Below are positions 1 to 11,511 of a stretch of 64,000 nt of DNA, in pieces. Position numbers and translations under genes: made by a program. The notes below the pieces were generated by a model. It had not been told where the DNA came from. It ran no database searches and saw only the letters and a program-made list of their open reading frames with translations. Location of the stretch: positions 11,842,001 through 11,906,000 of the forward strand of contig NC_061154.1 in the NCBI RefSeq assembly GCF_905220365.1, read 5' to 3'. Every line of letters starts with the position of its first letter. The stretch's first letter is position 1. Source of the DNA: Vanessa cardui (Eukaryota > Arthropoda > Insecta > Lepidoptera > Nymphalidae).

Positions 1-22
1 ATAATTTAATATATGAGGGAGG

Positions 23-339
23 TATAGTAAGACACAAATTAGATGTAGCATCGGAAAATGCAATGGAATGAAAATAAAACCGATTACTGCCGATTTACAC
101 AACCAATAGAAATAGCTCCCTATCGCGCCATTTGACGCTATTCGTCGCTATAGATTCACGCGTCAGAGAAAGCAAGTGCATGTAAAACATGTCATATGAT
201 ATTAAAAGTTATTACGTTTGTGCAAACGTCATATTCGCATGAGAAATAAATATTAATAATTTGAGATAGCGTACTCAATTCGGATGTGATCGGTTTTACG
301 AATTTTGCCGATGCTACATCTAAGTTGTGTCGTACTATA
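23..339. mobile_element. MITE with terminal inverted repeats, copy 1
   Basis: The left end (GTAAGACACAAATTAGATG) matches the reverse complement of the right end (GTACGACACAACTTAGATG) and continues into TAGCATCGG, giving inverted termini of about 30 bp. Both ends sit in TATA, which fits TA target duplication as in Tc1/mariner-type MITEs. No coding capacity is seen. A second copy lies at 3104-3448, and this copy lacks roughly 25 internal bases that copy 2 has. It sits in IFT122 intron 12, 38 bp past the exon 12 donor. Confidence 0.8.
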
Positions 340-377
340 TCTCGTTGCAATGATAATAATTATAATATGCTCGTTAC

Positions 378-3300
378 CTGCAGTTGATCAATGAGCGTGA
401 GGTATGTGATGTTCTCGCTGCGCTGGAACGCTTTGCGCGCCACTTCGAAAGACAACTCCTCCAAGGCTGCAGTGCCGAGTCGCTCCCAGTCTAAGGCCGT
501 CACACCCAAGCAAGCTACTGCATACGCATCACTGATTGATATAGAAAATTAATCAATTAATATTTTTATCCAAAAATAATACTAAATTTGATAGTAGATA
601 ATCTTTTTGGTTAAAGATATCAAAATTGATATCGTCACTTACTTGAATAATTTTTGTTGTATATATTGGTGCACGGCATGTGAAAGTGGCACATTTACAG
701 TTTGCATAGAGTTAGCTTGTAAGCAGAACACTCGGCCTCCCTAGAATTAAACTATCAAAATTAGCAAATATAAAAAAGCTCCAGAAATGAAATTTGGCAC
801 AGATTTATATCGAAAACAAAAAATGTATTAACTTAAAATGGGGATGAAAGTATTTATTACAGTACATTGAATTGAGATTTAAAATAAAATTTAAAAATCC
901 CTTGTAATTAAACATTTGGCTTGATCACGTATAAACGTTACGTTCAAGACTAACAATAAGTCATACCAAAAATATGAATCGTCAAATATGTTTAATTATA
1001 AATAATATTCATAGGATATGATAACGGTAGTGTACCTGGAATCCTACAACAGAGCCGGTTAAAGGTTGTGTGGCGGCGGCGAAGTGAGCTGCTTTTATAG
1101 ACAACAGTCCGCCGCCCGAGAGACACAGGAGTTCGTCACACCACGAATTCCAAGAAACCGCTGTTACATTTTCTTCCTGTTAAGAAAACTAAATTTGTAT
1201 TTAAGCTTCATGACGAAATATATACTCTCATTTTAAATCACTTGCCGATTGGAGGCGCCTAAATTTTTTAATAATTATTATTACAACAACAACAACAGCT
1301 TGTAAATTCCCACTGCTGGGCTAAAGTCCTACTCTCCCTTTGAGGAGAAGATGTGGAACATATTCCACCACGCTGTTCCAATGCGGGTTGGTGGAATACA
1401 CATGTGGCAGAACTTCTATGAAATTTGTCACATGCAGGTTTCCTCACGATGTTTTCCTTCACCGCCGAGCACGAGATGAATTATACAGACAAATTAAGCA
1501 CATGAATCAGCGGTGCTTACCTGGGTTTGAACCCGCAATCATCGGTCAAGATGCGCGCGTTCTTACCACTGGGCCATCTCGACTCCCACTCGACTCGAAA
1601 GACATCATCGAATCCGTTTTAACATTATATATGTTATATTTTAACTCTTTCGTGGACTAGTTATAACAAACACTGTATTCAAATGACGACAAATGATTAC
1701 CTTCTCCTCAAAGGGAGAGGAGGCCTATAGCCCAGCAGTGGGAATTTACAGGCTGTTGTTGTTGTTCTTGATGTCATTCTCAGGTAAGTTTTAGCAATTT
1801 ATATAATACCACTATGAGTAAATACAATGACAAACACGCAGATCTATCATCCTTCCATCGGATGTCGATAAAGACTTTAGTTTGTTAAGCAATTACCTAA
1901 AGGGTAATTGAAAACTGTCTTCTCATATGATATGACTACTTATTCAAGAATAAGAGAGCAACCATTATCTTTTACCCAACACACAACCCGCCAAATCATG
2001 GATTTGCATTTGACGTGGAAGTTCAATAGATAAATAATATTATCTTTCGCTACTATTAAGGGTAATTATATACTTTCAACACTAAATCTGCTCTGGTTCA
2101 CTCGGTGGTAGGGCTTTGTGCAAGTCCGTCTGGGTAGGTACCACCCACTCATCAGTTATTCTACCGCCAAACAACAGTACGCAGTATTGTTGTGTTCTGG
2201 TTTGAAGGGTGAGTGAGCCAGTGTAACTACAGGTACAAGGGACATAACATCTTAGTTCCGCAGGTTGGTGGCGCATTGACGATGTAAGGAATAGTTAATA
2301 TTTCTTACAGCGTCATTGTCTATGAGTGATGGTGACCACTTACCATCAGGTGGCCCATATGCTCGTCCGCCAATCTACAACATAAAAAAAAGAAACTGCT
2401 CTGATATATCTATAATGCCGTTACAGTTAAAAATGTCAGTACATTTGATCGATTTTCACTTTTGATGGCATACTAATAAGGAAAAATTCTCAATCGACAT
2501 ATATACGCGGTATTTGATATCTTAAGATTTTTTCTTGCTCACAGCTCGTAATTGAGTTCAAGTAGATAACGACATTATAGACATACCACGGCCAGAGTCG
2601 GATTTAAAGGTCTGGAGGCCCCCTGGCCACAAAAGAGTGGGGGCCCTAGACAAACAGAAGCATGAACAACCTAATTATATTATCATGAATTAATTACTTT
2701 TTTTATTTCAATCAGTAAGCTATGATTTATTTACTTGTAACGGTAACTTTTAAAATATTAAATTTGACTATATCTCGGTATTTGTTAACTTGCTGAAAAC
2801 TGTGGCCCCCACTAATGTGGAGGCCCCAGGGCAGTTGCCCCGGTTGCCCTCCCTAAATACGGCCCTGACCACGGCAGAAATAGAGACGGAAATGTAGAAT
2901 AGTACCGTGTAAAGGAGTTCGCCATTCGCCAAGCTGTACACGCGGCAGACTGAGGCCTCGTCGACGACAGCCAGGCGACTGCGCGACGCATTCACATCGA
3001 GGCAGCGGACGTTACCGGGACTTTGCAGGATTACCTTCGCAACCCCGCTGGCTGGTTCCACTTGCCATATCTCGAAAGGGACAGAAACACTTAAGTTACA
3101 TATTATAGTATGACACAAATTAGATGTAGCATCGGAAAATGCAATGGAATGAAAATAAAACCGATTACTGCCGATTTACACAACCAATAGAAATAGCTCC
3201 CTATCGCGCCATTCGACGCTATTCGTCGCTATAGATTTACGCGTCAGAGAAAGCAAGTTGCATGTAAATCGACGCGTCAAATTGATGAATATATTAGGTC

Positions 3301-6300
3301 ATATGATATTACAAGTTATTACGTTTGTGCAAAGAACATATTCGTGTGAGAAAATAAAAATTTGATAATTTGGGATAGCGTACTCAATTCGGATGTGATC
3401 GGTTTTACGAATTTTGCCGATGCGACATCTAAGTTGTGTCGTACTATAGTAAATTAATTGAGATATTCAATTTTGTAAAATATATCAATTCATTTGTTTT
3501 CTTTTACTATTACAACAATATGTGTCTAAAAATGCAGTAGGGGCCTCCCCCTACTATATATATTTTCACTGCAGTAAAATTTTTTTATGAAACCCTGATA
3601 GTTCTAAAAATTATATTGTTTTATTTTTTATTTACAGTATGCATTCAGCTATGTAATGATAAACAGACACACCATAAAAGGTATTCGCCATAAACTTTCG
3701 AATTAAGTTTTGTCCTTGGTGGCTGTAGTTATAAGTAATGTTGTTAGCACCAAGTAAATATTAAATTGGATAAAATAGACGAAAGCGAAGTTCAACATCG
3801 ATTTGGTAGTCCTAACCTAGCCAATTATTAATTATCTAATTATTAATTATTTCAGTAACTTATACAAAAAATTTACAGCACTGTTATTATTCAGATAGAT
3901 TACTTTTTTTACATATTGCTCCAAATCAATATTGATGCTATTAATAAAAATTGTTATGTAATTTTCAGCTTACTTACTTGTCCGTTAAACAATCCTAATA
4001 GTAAAACCTCTTCCAGTTGTAAAGTCGTTACTTTGACATAACGGATAGGAGCGGGAACAGTCCATGACTTAGGTAGCTTTGAACCGATCATAGAAAGCTT
4101 TGTGTCCTGGAAACCGGTAGAAAAAAATGCATCAGATATTTTGTATTATAAAATGAACTATTAATTTAACGGTTTCAAATATTATTATAAAACCATTTAC
4201 AATAATTAAAGTTGTGGTGTTTAAATATGTAGGGAACAAAAGTTATAGCAAGTATAAAAAAGCTATATAAAAATGATATGATATCATATAAATAAAATAA
4301 ATGATTAATTTATTGAAATTAGCGTAAAAAATAGTGACGTATTCGTATATTCAAAAGTTTACATAAACTCTGATTATAAAAAAATGGCCCCTAAATAAAA
4401 GAGACATTGAGGTTTTCGATGATAGGAGTTCAAATTTATTTATTTATTCTTTATTGCACCCAATCTTACAACTAAAAATTACATTTTTGTTACATAAAAG
4501 TTGCATGAGGTGCAACAGGCGGCCTTATCGCTAAGTAGCGATCTCTTCCAGGCAACCTTTGGGTAAAGGATCATAATATTGATATAAATGGGAAGGATAC
4601 AATAACTTTTTACTTATATATAGTATAAATACTTAATAAAATACAATTTACTCTTTGATGTGAAAGCAAAGACCGTAAGACGCAATATATTAATAACATT
4701 AAAAAATATATATATTTACATAATTATATGTATATAGATTTACAACATACAGTATAAGAATTTGATTTATCAATTAACTAAAGGAAATCAGCTGAACATA
4801 CAGAACAATGGAATAGGAATATCAATTTAATTATAGCAATAAGAGAGAACTAAGCTATTATTACCTGGCATATAAGTAAAGCTTCACTGGTAGCGACCAA
4901 CAGTGAGCACTCATTCCTTTGTATGAGTTTTTCCTTAACTCTGTAAAGCATACCTTCCAAGTCACCTTGTTCATACACCACTACTCGCTCCGGTAATTGC
5001 ACCTATCAATAAAACAATTAAACTATGTACTGTACAATTTTTATCATTTACTTGTAGTGCTACTTTTATGAATACCAAATATTAGTTAAGAATTTAACAT
5101 TTAGATAAAAGATAATTTTATTAAATCCACTTTAAAATCTTTATACTTATTTACAGACAACTAAATATATGTACATATTCCATTGATAACTATTAACCCA
5201 AGAACACTATTATTAATAAGAGAATAGTATCTTCTATAATGTTTCGGGGGAGAAAGTTTTTTGATCTACTTCACAAACGGTATAATAGAATACTGTTATA
5301 CTGTGAGAAAAATTCTCTGCTATTTATTCATTATATACAATGTAATTTAATCTTACTGCTAAACGGTGTTTATAGATGGCTATTTTCTGCACTCTATCAT
5401 GACACTTAATCCGAACTTTATTTCCAGAGGTTAAGTGTTGTATGATAATATCTGTCATGTTCTCTCTGTAGGCATACCGTTCACGGTACAATCCATGTAC
5501 TGTACTATATGCTACTTGATAACACCACAGGGTTCCATCTTGACAAGCTACTGCCTATAAAATAAATATACATTTGTTATTATTTCCAGTAATTATTCAA
5601 CATTAATTAATAACATATATTAATGTTGAATTTCAAATATATGTTTATTAGAATCAATAAATATAATTTTTTAATAGTAATGTATAGAAAGTTGTATTAC
5701 CATAGAATTCTGAGAATGTGAGGGCGCAACAGACCACACCCATTCAACAGGTGTGGAGACTATTAAAACCCCTTCAGAAGTTAGCACTGACCAACCTCCA
5801 ATGCCACCTACCAAAACTAAAGCACCTAGTGTTGTTATTGACAACGCTGATAACTCTGAAAGCATTATGGAATTTTATTGTTCTTTACCATTAAAAGTGA
5901 CACAATGTTTTTATGAAAAATAAATTTACCAATATTTCTTTCTTTTAAAACTTGTTGACCTTGAATATCATAGAAAGATAGAGTGTCATTCCAGTCGGTG
6001 ATTAAAAGAGTTTGTTTTAAGAAAGTGACGGCCCACACTGCAGCATCTCGTATTATTTTCTGTATTTCTTCACCTAACTGTAATAAATATAGTATTTGAG
6101 TGGACTAGGAATGGAGTCAGCTAATGATAGGTGAGCAACACCTTCCATAGATACTTGCACTGAAAGACACATAAACCATTCCTCATATTCGCAACTTGAT
6201 CTTCTAACCCTCCTAATTAGAACACAATACTAAATTTTGCTGTTTAATAGTAGAATATATGATGAGTGTATAGTTCATAGCCACATGAGTTTGCACATAG

Positions 6301-7751
6301 AAACCACCATCACATATTGTAAATAAATAATTATAAATATATTGAATATAATAATACAATGTCTACCTTGTTGCGTATGGATACTCCTCCATTAGCCAAT
6401 CCTATAGCTAAATGTTGTCCAGTCGGAGACCATGCACAGCTTGTAATACGACCGTTGACTCTATACTTTTGGACTGCTTTTACGTCAGCTGACCAGAATG
6501 CAAAATCTGATAATGCACATGATGCCAAGTGATATGTTACTGGATTATAAGCTAAGCATTGAATTGCTTCATTGTGCCTGTAAAAATGTTGTATCATGAA
6601 ACATAATCATTTAGTTTGAAATTTAATTCTGGTGTTGTAAAAGTGAGTATATTCTTTTCATGATTAAATTCACGTATTTGGGGAGCTAGTTTGTCAGAAT
6701 AATGAATATTCTATGTTCAAATTACAGTATTTGCCACTTACAATATTAAGGATTCTATTTTATCATCTATTTCAACTTTTATCAAGTACTAAAGCTTTCA
6801 TCAATTGTATTATATATATTTTTTATTTTTTGAAATTTTCACAAGGCTCACGGAGACACAACAAAATTTAATGCAGAGATAGAACCCTTTGTCTCTTTTA
6901 CTTCATATATTTATAGAAGTTTTATCAGTGCTTTTATAAAAATAATCATCAGCATTGGATATAAATACAAAATTATTGTAATAACACACTGCAATGCCAT
7001 TGTAAATAATCCAAATATGTCAAAATAAATCTCAAGGAGAGTGTTAAGCTCTAAAAGTTCTATTTTATTATGAATACAGTTTCTATATCTGTCACATTGT
7101 CACCAAATAATATATTATAACTATGAAAATGCCAAAAGTATACCAGTAAAATATTTAATTGGTGTACCATTTTGATTTAATGATGTGAGTAATAAATACT
7201 TAATAAATACTTACGAATATTTAAGAACACCCTCCATTTTAGATGTCCATATTATAACATTTTTATCAGCGCTCCCACTAGCAAATTTCTTACCGTCATT
7301 ACAGTATGACACTGCATGAACGGCACCTTTATGAGCTTGTAAAAGTTGAACAAGGGCTCCATCTCTGGGGTCGTACACCATTACCTTCTCTCCTGCTCCA
7401 ACAATTAATTGGGTCCCATCTGGACTAAAGCATATTGCATGAACACTAAAATAGATTGAAAATTTTATTATTTTTTTAACTGATGTGATTGTGATTATAT
7501 TGAAAGTTATTTTATGTAGCAGTACAATTAATTTGCGCCCAAGCTATTTAGATTAGGTATCTTGAAAAAGGGTAAGCCTTTAAATAACACATTATTGTCT
7601 CTTAACTAAGCGTTAAGAAATATAATTTAATAATATATTGGACCAACTTTAAAGCTAACGATAAATTATTTAAAAAAAACACTAAGTACCTCGAAAATTC
7701 AATTTTATCGGCTTCGTGAATTTTATTTACCCATTTCGGGATAGTCCTCAT
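378..7751 (-). CDS. IFT122: Intraflagellar transport protein 122 (IFT-A subunit), N-terminal half, 12 exons
   Basis: IFT122 is a core subunit of intraflagellar transport complex A, which drives retrograde transport in cilia and helps receptors enter cilia. Coding exons in transcript order are 7751-7690, 7445-7215, 6577-6367, 6077-5930, 5855-5701, 5554-5357, 5002-4865, 4106-3978, 3070-2906, 1176-1036, 740-643 and 531-378. All have GT-AG borders and join into 610 open codons. The start MRTIPKWVNK precedes WD repeats with the IFT122-typical stretches FASGSADKNVIIWTSKMEG, SGNKVRIKC and RCLDVNASRSRLAVVDE. From about residue 530 comes the start of the TPR-like region (AYAVACLGVTALDWERLG). The family is about 1,240 residues long, so the C-terminal half lies left of the window. 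Exon 12 ends in phase 0 at CTGCAG before GTAACG. I see no frameshift or stop. I recognised it by recalled family sequence, not by search. Confidence 0.96.
1280..1588 (-). mobile_element. tRNA-derived SINE, full-length copy
   Basis: On the minus strand the head carries pol III box A (TGGCCCAGTGG, complement of 1566-1576) and box B (GGTTCAAACCC, complement of 1523-1534). The body then runs to a (GTT)n tail at 1280-1297. Other copies lie at 18020-18290 and 45087-45347, with a diverged one at 61748-62035. It sits in IFT122 intron 9. The short ORFs here are only SINE sequence read through. Confidence 0.88.
1701..1767 (+). mobile_element. 5'-truncated tail of the same SINE, inverted
   Basis: This is the last 67 bp of the SINE in plus orientation, ending in GGCTGTTGTTGTTGTT. 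It is the inverted complement of the tail at about 1283-1345, so the two could pair in the IFT122 pre-mRNA. Confidence 0.8.
2096..2395 (+). mobile_element. Short retroposon with A-rich tail and target duplication
   Basis: The element begins at GTTCACTCGGTGGTAGGG and ends in an A-rich run. It is bounded by CTGCTCTG at 2088-2095 and again at 2396-2403, which looks like a target-site duplication. The sequence (TAGGTACCACCCACTCATCAG, CATCAGGTGGCCCATATGC) is one I know as a common dispersed repeat in moths and butterflies. I cannot say which LINE or SINE clade it comes from. It lies in IFT122 intron 9. Confidence 0.75.
2593..2867. mobile_element. hAT-type MITE with 8-bp target duplication
   Basis: The element starts CAGAGTCGGATTTAAAGG and ends with the complement of CAGGGCCGTATTTAGGGAGG. 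It is bounded by a perfect 8-bp duplication ACCACGGC (2585-2592 and 2868-2875). An 8-bp duplication with CAGNG termini is the hAT hallmark. At 275 bp it has no transposase. The right duplication ends 31 bp from the 5' splice site of IFT122 exon 9. Confidence 0.9.
3104..3448. mobile_element. MITE with terminal inverted repeats, copy 2
   Basis: This is nearly identical to 23-339 at both ends, again set in TATA, and it keeps the internal segment that copy 1 lacks. In the IFT122 pre-mRNA its near end lies 33 nt upstream of the exon 9 acceptor. Only the pyrimidine tract (TTTCTGTCCCTTTCGAG) remains as native intron there. Confidence 0.85.
4428..4572 (-). mobile_element. 3' end of a truncated LINE
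   Basis: The segment runs from TTTATTTATTCTTTATTGCA to GGCAACCTTTGGGTAAAGG. I know this as a common lepidopteran LINE 3' end, here with its T-rich end on the left, so it is in minus orientation. It lies in IFT122 intron 7. No target duplication was resolved. Confidence 0.5.
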
Positions 7752-7892
7752 TTTGTAGTTTTTGCAGTAAATTTAAACCAAATTTGGCAATTTGATATCA
7801 AATAAATTATATAGTCATCTAACAATGAGTATTTCATTTACACAAACAAGCTATAAGCTTTAGTACGCTTAAAATATAAAATAATTTATTCA

Positions 7893-7907
7893 GTTGACAA
7901 CGGTTAC
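7893..7907 (-). promoter_or_regulatory. Candidate RFX X-box upstream of IFT122
   Basis: On the minus strand the sequence is GTAACC-GTT-GTCAAC. It fits the X-box half-site pattern GTNRCC, spacer 0-3, RGYAAC at 11 of 12 defined positions. It lies 142 bp upstream of the IFT122 start codon, where RFX/DAF-19 sites occur in ciliary genes. The function is inferred. Confidence 0.55.
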
Positions 7908-8628
7908 ATGGAGTGTAAACAAACTCGTTTGTAGTATGCTTTGGATAAAAACATACATTCACAAGTTGTTGTGTTAAATATTTAACATTTATAAATAACA
8001 GTATAACTTTTTTGCATTAAATAATTAATTGATAATTTTAATATGTTTACTTTCAATAAAAATATTTTAAAGAATTAAAAAATAAATTTTAAATTTTGTG
8101 ACATGCATAACATTGATGACAAGCGATACATTCCCAGCGGGTACAGATAAAATAAAACTGATGAAACTATAGATTAAATAAAGGAAAAGCATACTGTCTT
8201 AAAATTATAATGAAAAATGTTACTAGGTATGCCAAATCGCTTGAAATTTTTTATAATTAAAGCCTGTAGGTATGTATACAAATACACTAGTCTTTGTTGT
8301 AGTCAAAAATACCTAGTAGTTTTGATTTTATAGGCATTCAAAGTTTCGAAAAATATTTTATATCGCTATTTCCTTTTTTCTCGTGAAAGGTATCGAAAAA
8401 TGACTGGAATGAAAATTGTAGTGTGTGTTCAGATCTACAAATTAGTTTTTTTTTTATTTTTCATTTTCGAGAAAATTACAATCTCTAGCGCGCCGCAAAG
8501 TTAGTAAGACTTTGGCCGTTTTCGATTTAGCCACAACAGTCGACGGTTGTATCTACACTTAAAAATTGTTGCTATACAAAATAAATGAATAAACTAGCCA
8601 AATTATAGATCAAATATATGAAATTGCA
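7908..8628. other. Intergenic, no gene seen
   Basis: This is AT-rich sequence upstream of IFT122. Past the X-box I find no ORF or repeat I can name. The stretch around 8480-8560 is less AT-rich but not coding. Confidence 0.4.
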
Positions 8629-8697
8629 TATGCATTATTTTTGATGCATAAAAATTATTTGATTACTATAATTTTTATGCATCAAAAATAATGCATA
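8629..8697. repeat. Perfect 30-bp inverted repeat with 9-nt loop
   Basis: The arm at 8629-8658 (TATGCATTATTTTTGATGCA and on) is the exact reverse complement of 8668-8697. The spacer TTGATTACT separates them. It lies just beyond a decayed THAP-type element and may be the inner part of a foldback transposon. Confidence 0.85.
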
Positions 8698-8759
8698 CAC
8701 ATGATCATTTTTGTCACACGTTTTTCGTCGTTTTCACGGATTATCGCAGCACCAGCGAA

Positions 8760-9296
8760 TAACTCTGAATCTTTCTTCGTGATAATCCTTTTTTTTCTTC
8801 GTACCATTTTTCCGAGAGTATTTTGAAACCGGTATTTCGAAAGCACACCACGCAATCACGCCTTTGCTTTTCTATTATGAGAATGTCATCTCCATACTCG
8901 TCTTGCAAATGTTTTTTAACCGTTCTAATGTTAGGAACGAAATCTTTTTTTTTGGTTTGGTGTAGAAAATTGTCAATCGTCGGAATTTTCTTTCAGAAAG
9001 GAGTAAATTGCCTCCATTGCCTCGTCTACTTTGTTCCCCGTAGGTCGTCCTTTCTTATTCCTATCCTCAGGTAGTGCATGATATAGATAAGAAATACATT
9101 TTGATGGTATCGACGAGATCAGAAATCCCATGAATACTCTAAATTGTAATCGATTTAATCGCTTCCTAACTTTTATCCATTTTTTTGCATTTTAACATCC
9201 TTTGGAACTATAAAAACACAACTTTTCTGGCAAATTGTTAGCTGTATTTTTACATTTAGGCACAACACACGATTTCCTAGTATTTAGATTGGACAT
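8760..9296 (-). pseudogene. Decayed THAP-domain transposon gene
   Basis: From an ATG at 9296-9294 the minus strand reads MSNLNTRKSCVVPKCKN, which matches the start of a THAP zinc finger (C-x(4)-C). A frame change follows within about 30 codons, and the downstream text (KKWIKV) is in another frame. Further on, 9075-8800 encodes pieces such as LPEDRNKKGRPTGNKVDEAM and DDILIIEKQRRDCVVCF, separated by stops. THAP domains are typical of P-element-like transposases and proteins derived from them. The broken frames show it is dead. Whether both parts come from one element is an inference from order and strand. Confidence 0.55.
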
Positions 9297-9745
9297 TTTT
9301 AAAAGTATTTAGGTATAATTTCGACAACGACGAAATCGCGGGCGGACTGAGTGAGCCAGACTGACCGTGTTGTACAATGACGTCACACCGTCACCGGCAG
9401 CCCGCGTCGTGCGTTACAACTTGTTTTACTTATAACTTGGAAAGTAATTGATGTATCGAATTAATTCTTTATTTTTGACAGAAAATATGGAGTTCTAATA
9501 ATCAAAATTACTTAACCTTCTTCATTATAGTGCAGCCTTTAATCCAGGGCTACCAAATAAATATCTAGGTTATGTATAATTAGAAATATAAATATTCGTT
9601 CGTTCGTTGAATTATAGATAGATATTAGTCAAAGATTGCAAGGATATGAATGTATTTTTTTTACAAAATTAAGGGGGTGACTTTTTGGACAAATATTTGC
9701 TTGAAAGTTCCACAAGTTTGTTACTCATCAACATTTCAGTTTGAA

Positions 9746-9870
9746 TATATCCTGGGCTGGACAAAGGCCTCCTCCAATGATCTACACAATAGCTTGCGCT
9801 ACCCGCACCCAGTGGTTCCCGCAAACCTTACCAGATCATCATTCCTCCTTCTAGGGTTGTGTGGGTGCAA
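9746..9870 (-). mobile_element. RTE-type LINE 3' fragment
   Basis: CTGGGCTGGACAAAGGCCTC followed by CACCCAGTGGTTCCCGC and ACCAGATCATCATTCCTCC resembles the 3' coding end of RTE-type LINEs read on the minus strand. It is similar in layout to 11512-11652. It is short and diverged. Confidence 0.5.
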
Positions 9871-9993
9871 CATGGATATTTGAGACAATTTTAATATCTA
9901 GTCATTCTAAAAAAAAAAGAAATTTAATATATCTATCTATCTATCCATTTTATAACATTTTCTTTCTTTCTATTATCTTATATTATCTTTATA

Positions 9994-10173
9994 TTATATA
10001 ATCTGGAATAACGTAGGTACAGGTTTTCTATGATAAAGCCTTTTCGGAAACCAGTTGTTCGCATTAAGTCTAGAAAACAACTTGTAAATATGCTCAGAAG
10101 TGAGATGGGTCTGTAATTCTTCAATAGGGTTTATCATATAAAAGTTTGGTCCCTTTGTTCCACTCGATGGCTT
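9994..10173 (-). CDS. Possible terminal exon (E) of the dispersed minus-strand gene
   Basis: After an AAG acceptor (GTTTAAG before 10173) the minus strand is open for 59 codons to a TAA at 9994. It reads KPSSGTKGPNFYMINPIEEL and ends VPTLFQII. The phase (0) fits exon D at 11867-11953. The acceptor has a poor pyrimidine tract and I do not recognise the protein. It could equally be part of an old mobile element, so the link to the upstream exons is weak. Confidence 0.25.
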   Translation of the reverse strand, partial: KPSSGTKGPNFYMINPIEELQTHLTSEHIYKLFSRLNANNWFPKRLYHRKPVPTLFQII

Positions 10174-10216
10174 CTTAAACATAATTGTATTAAAATGGCG
10201 TATTCGGCAGTTACAT

Positions 10217-10323
10217 ACTGAAAATGATTATATATTATAATTATTATAGCTATTGAGCCACCAGTGTGTGGTAGTATCGTAACCTACGTCCTCAGGTTAC
10301 GATACTACTGAATCATTTTCAGT
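10217..10323. repeat. Two-stem foldback hairpin
   Basis: An outer stem pairs ACTGAAAATGATT (10217-10229) with AATCATTTTCAGT (10311-10323). An inner perfect stem pairs GTAGTATCGTAACCT (10271-10285) with 10294-10308. It may be a small foldback element or a structured RNA; the sequence alone does not decide. Confidence 0.7.
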
Positions 10324-10715
10324 CTTTCCTTCATAAGCCGCAGAGAAAAATCAGGCATATTTTTGCTTCCATTTGTTCTTACAAAAGCTGCTATTGCAAC
10401 GAGTGCACCACCCTAACTACACTTATTTACTGTTGAGTCACAAAAGGCACCATTTTTTTGATAAATATATAAAAATACTAATTTGTAAATAATGCTTCTG
10501 TTAAATTGTTTTTATTACAGCATTTACTAATTATCACTATGCAACATTTTTTTTATTTCATTGGGTTAACATTATGTTATTACGTTTTGCCACCTTGAAA
10601 CTAAGTCAAATATCAAAACAAAATTGTTCTATCACATCTAGTTTAATAGTGAAACGCATTTATTGATTTCACCAAAGTTACCCACATAATTAGTGACAAA
10701 TATAAAATTGTTATT

Positions 10716-11030
10716 CTACATTAAAAAAAAAAAAACACTTTTTTTTGAATGACTAGCTTTTTTCTTATAGTCAGTAAGTGCCAGTTTCCCTCTGGAGGCT
10801 CCAAAAGGCAGGATCATTTTTCTTATGTTAGGGCCGATGAAAATGATTTCTTTAATTTTTGCTACCGGCAAAGATGGAGGTATTTTACCATTATGGAGTA
10901 TAACAGCCTTCAAACTTAGTTTGGATCCGTTAATGAACAATCTCCACTCTTTTGATATATGCTTGTGACCTAATACCGATCTTAATCCATGAATATTATT
11001 GCAGAACACTAATCCATCTTTTTTTGAATA
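10716..11030 (-). pseudogene. Remnant of a dispersed arthropod element ORF
   Basis: The minus strand reads through VFCNNIHGLRSVLG, KEWRLFINGSKLSLKAVILH and then, with an internal gap, KIKEIIFIGPNIRKMI. The blocks match, in order, a long protein family found in many copies in arthropod genomes (pattern EWRLFIDSSK.SLKAVLLHNGN ... AKIKEGIFVGPQIREL). The middle of that protein is deleted, and the ORF runs out through an A-rich stretch. The biochemical role of the family is not known to me; its high copy number suggests a mobile element. Confidence 0.55.
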
Positions 11031-11511
11031 ATAGGTAGCTAAAGCAATATGACGTTTTCGATATGTTGATTCCAGTTTGCAATAGATTCTACTATTTTAA
11101 TCTTAAGCCTAATATTTTAGATTTTTCTTTAATTAAATTTAAATCTAATGTCATAAAATTAATTGACCTGTAAGTACCTCTACATCAAGTAGAACTACAA
11201 AATCTTATCGTTACTGGAATGTCAAGAGAATGTGCAGCATTTTGTAAATTTATGAATAACATAAATGTTTTGATGAGTTTTGTACACATCAATGATATAA
11301 TTTTAGAATTATCCTCAACTAAGTGCTGCGAAAATTAAATAAAATAAGACTATAATCGTATGTCACGAAAATTACTGTTATTTTTGTTTTGGGACGTCAT
11401 ATCTAAATATAAATTTATTTTCTTTGTTATTTTATTTTGTTCGTAATTTATTAAAAAGGTAGTAACTTAGAATTTAATGTTAAGGCATCTTATGTTTACA
11501 CATAAATATAA

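Noticed and set aside
1340..1660. 106-codon plus-strand ORF
   Set aside because: It lies in a SINE copy and reads the element on its antisense strand.
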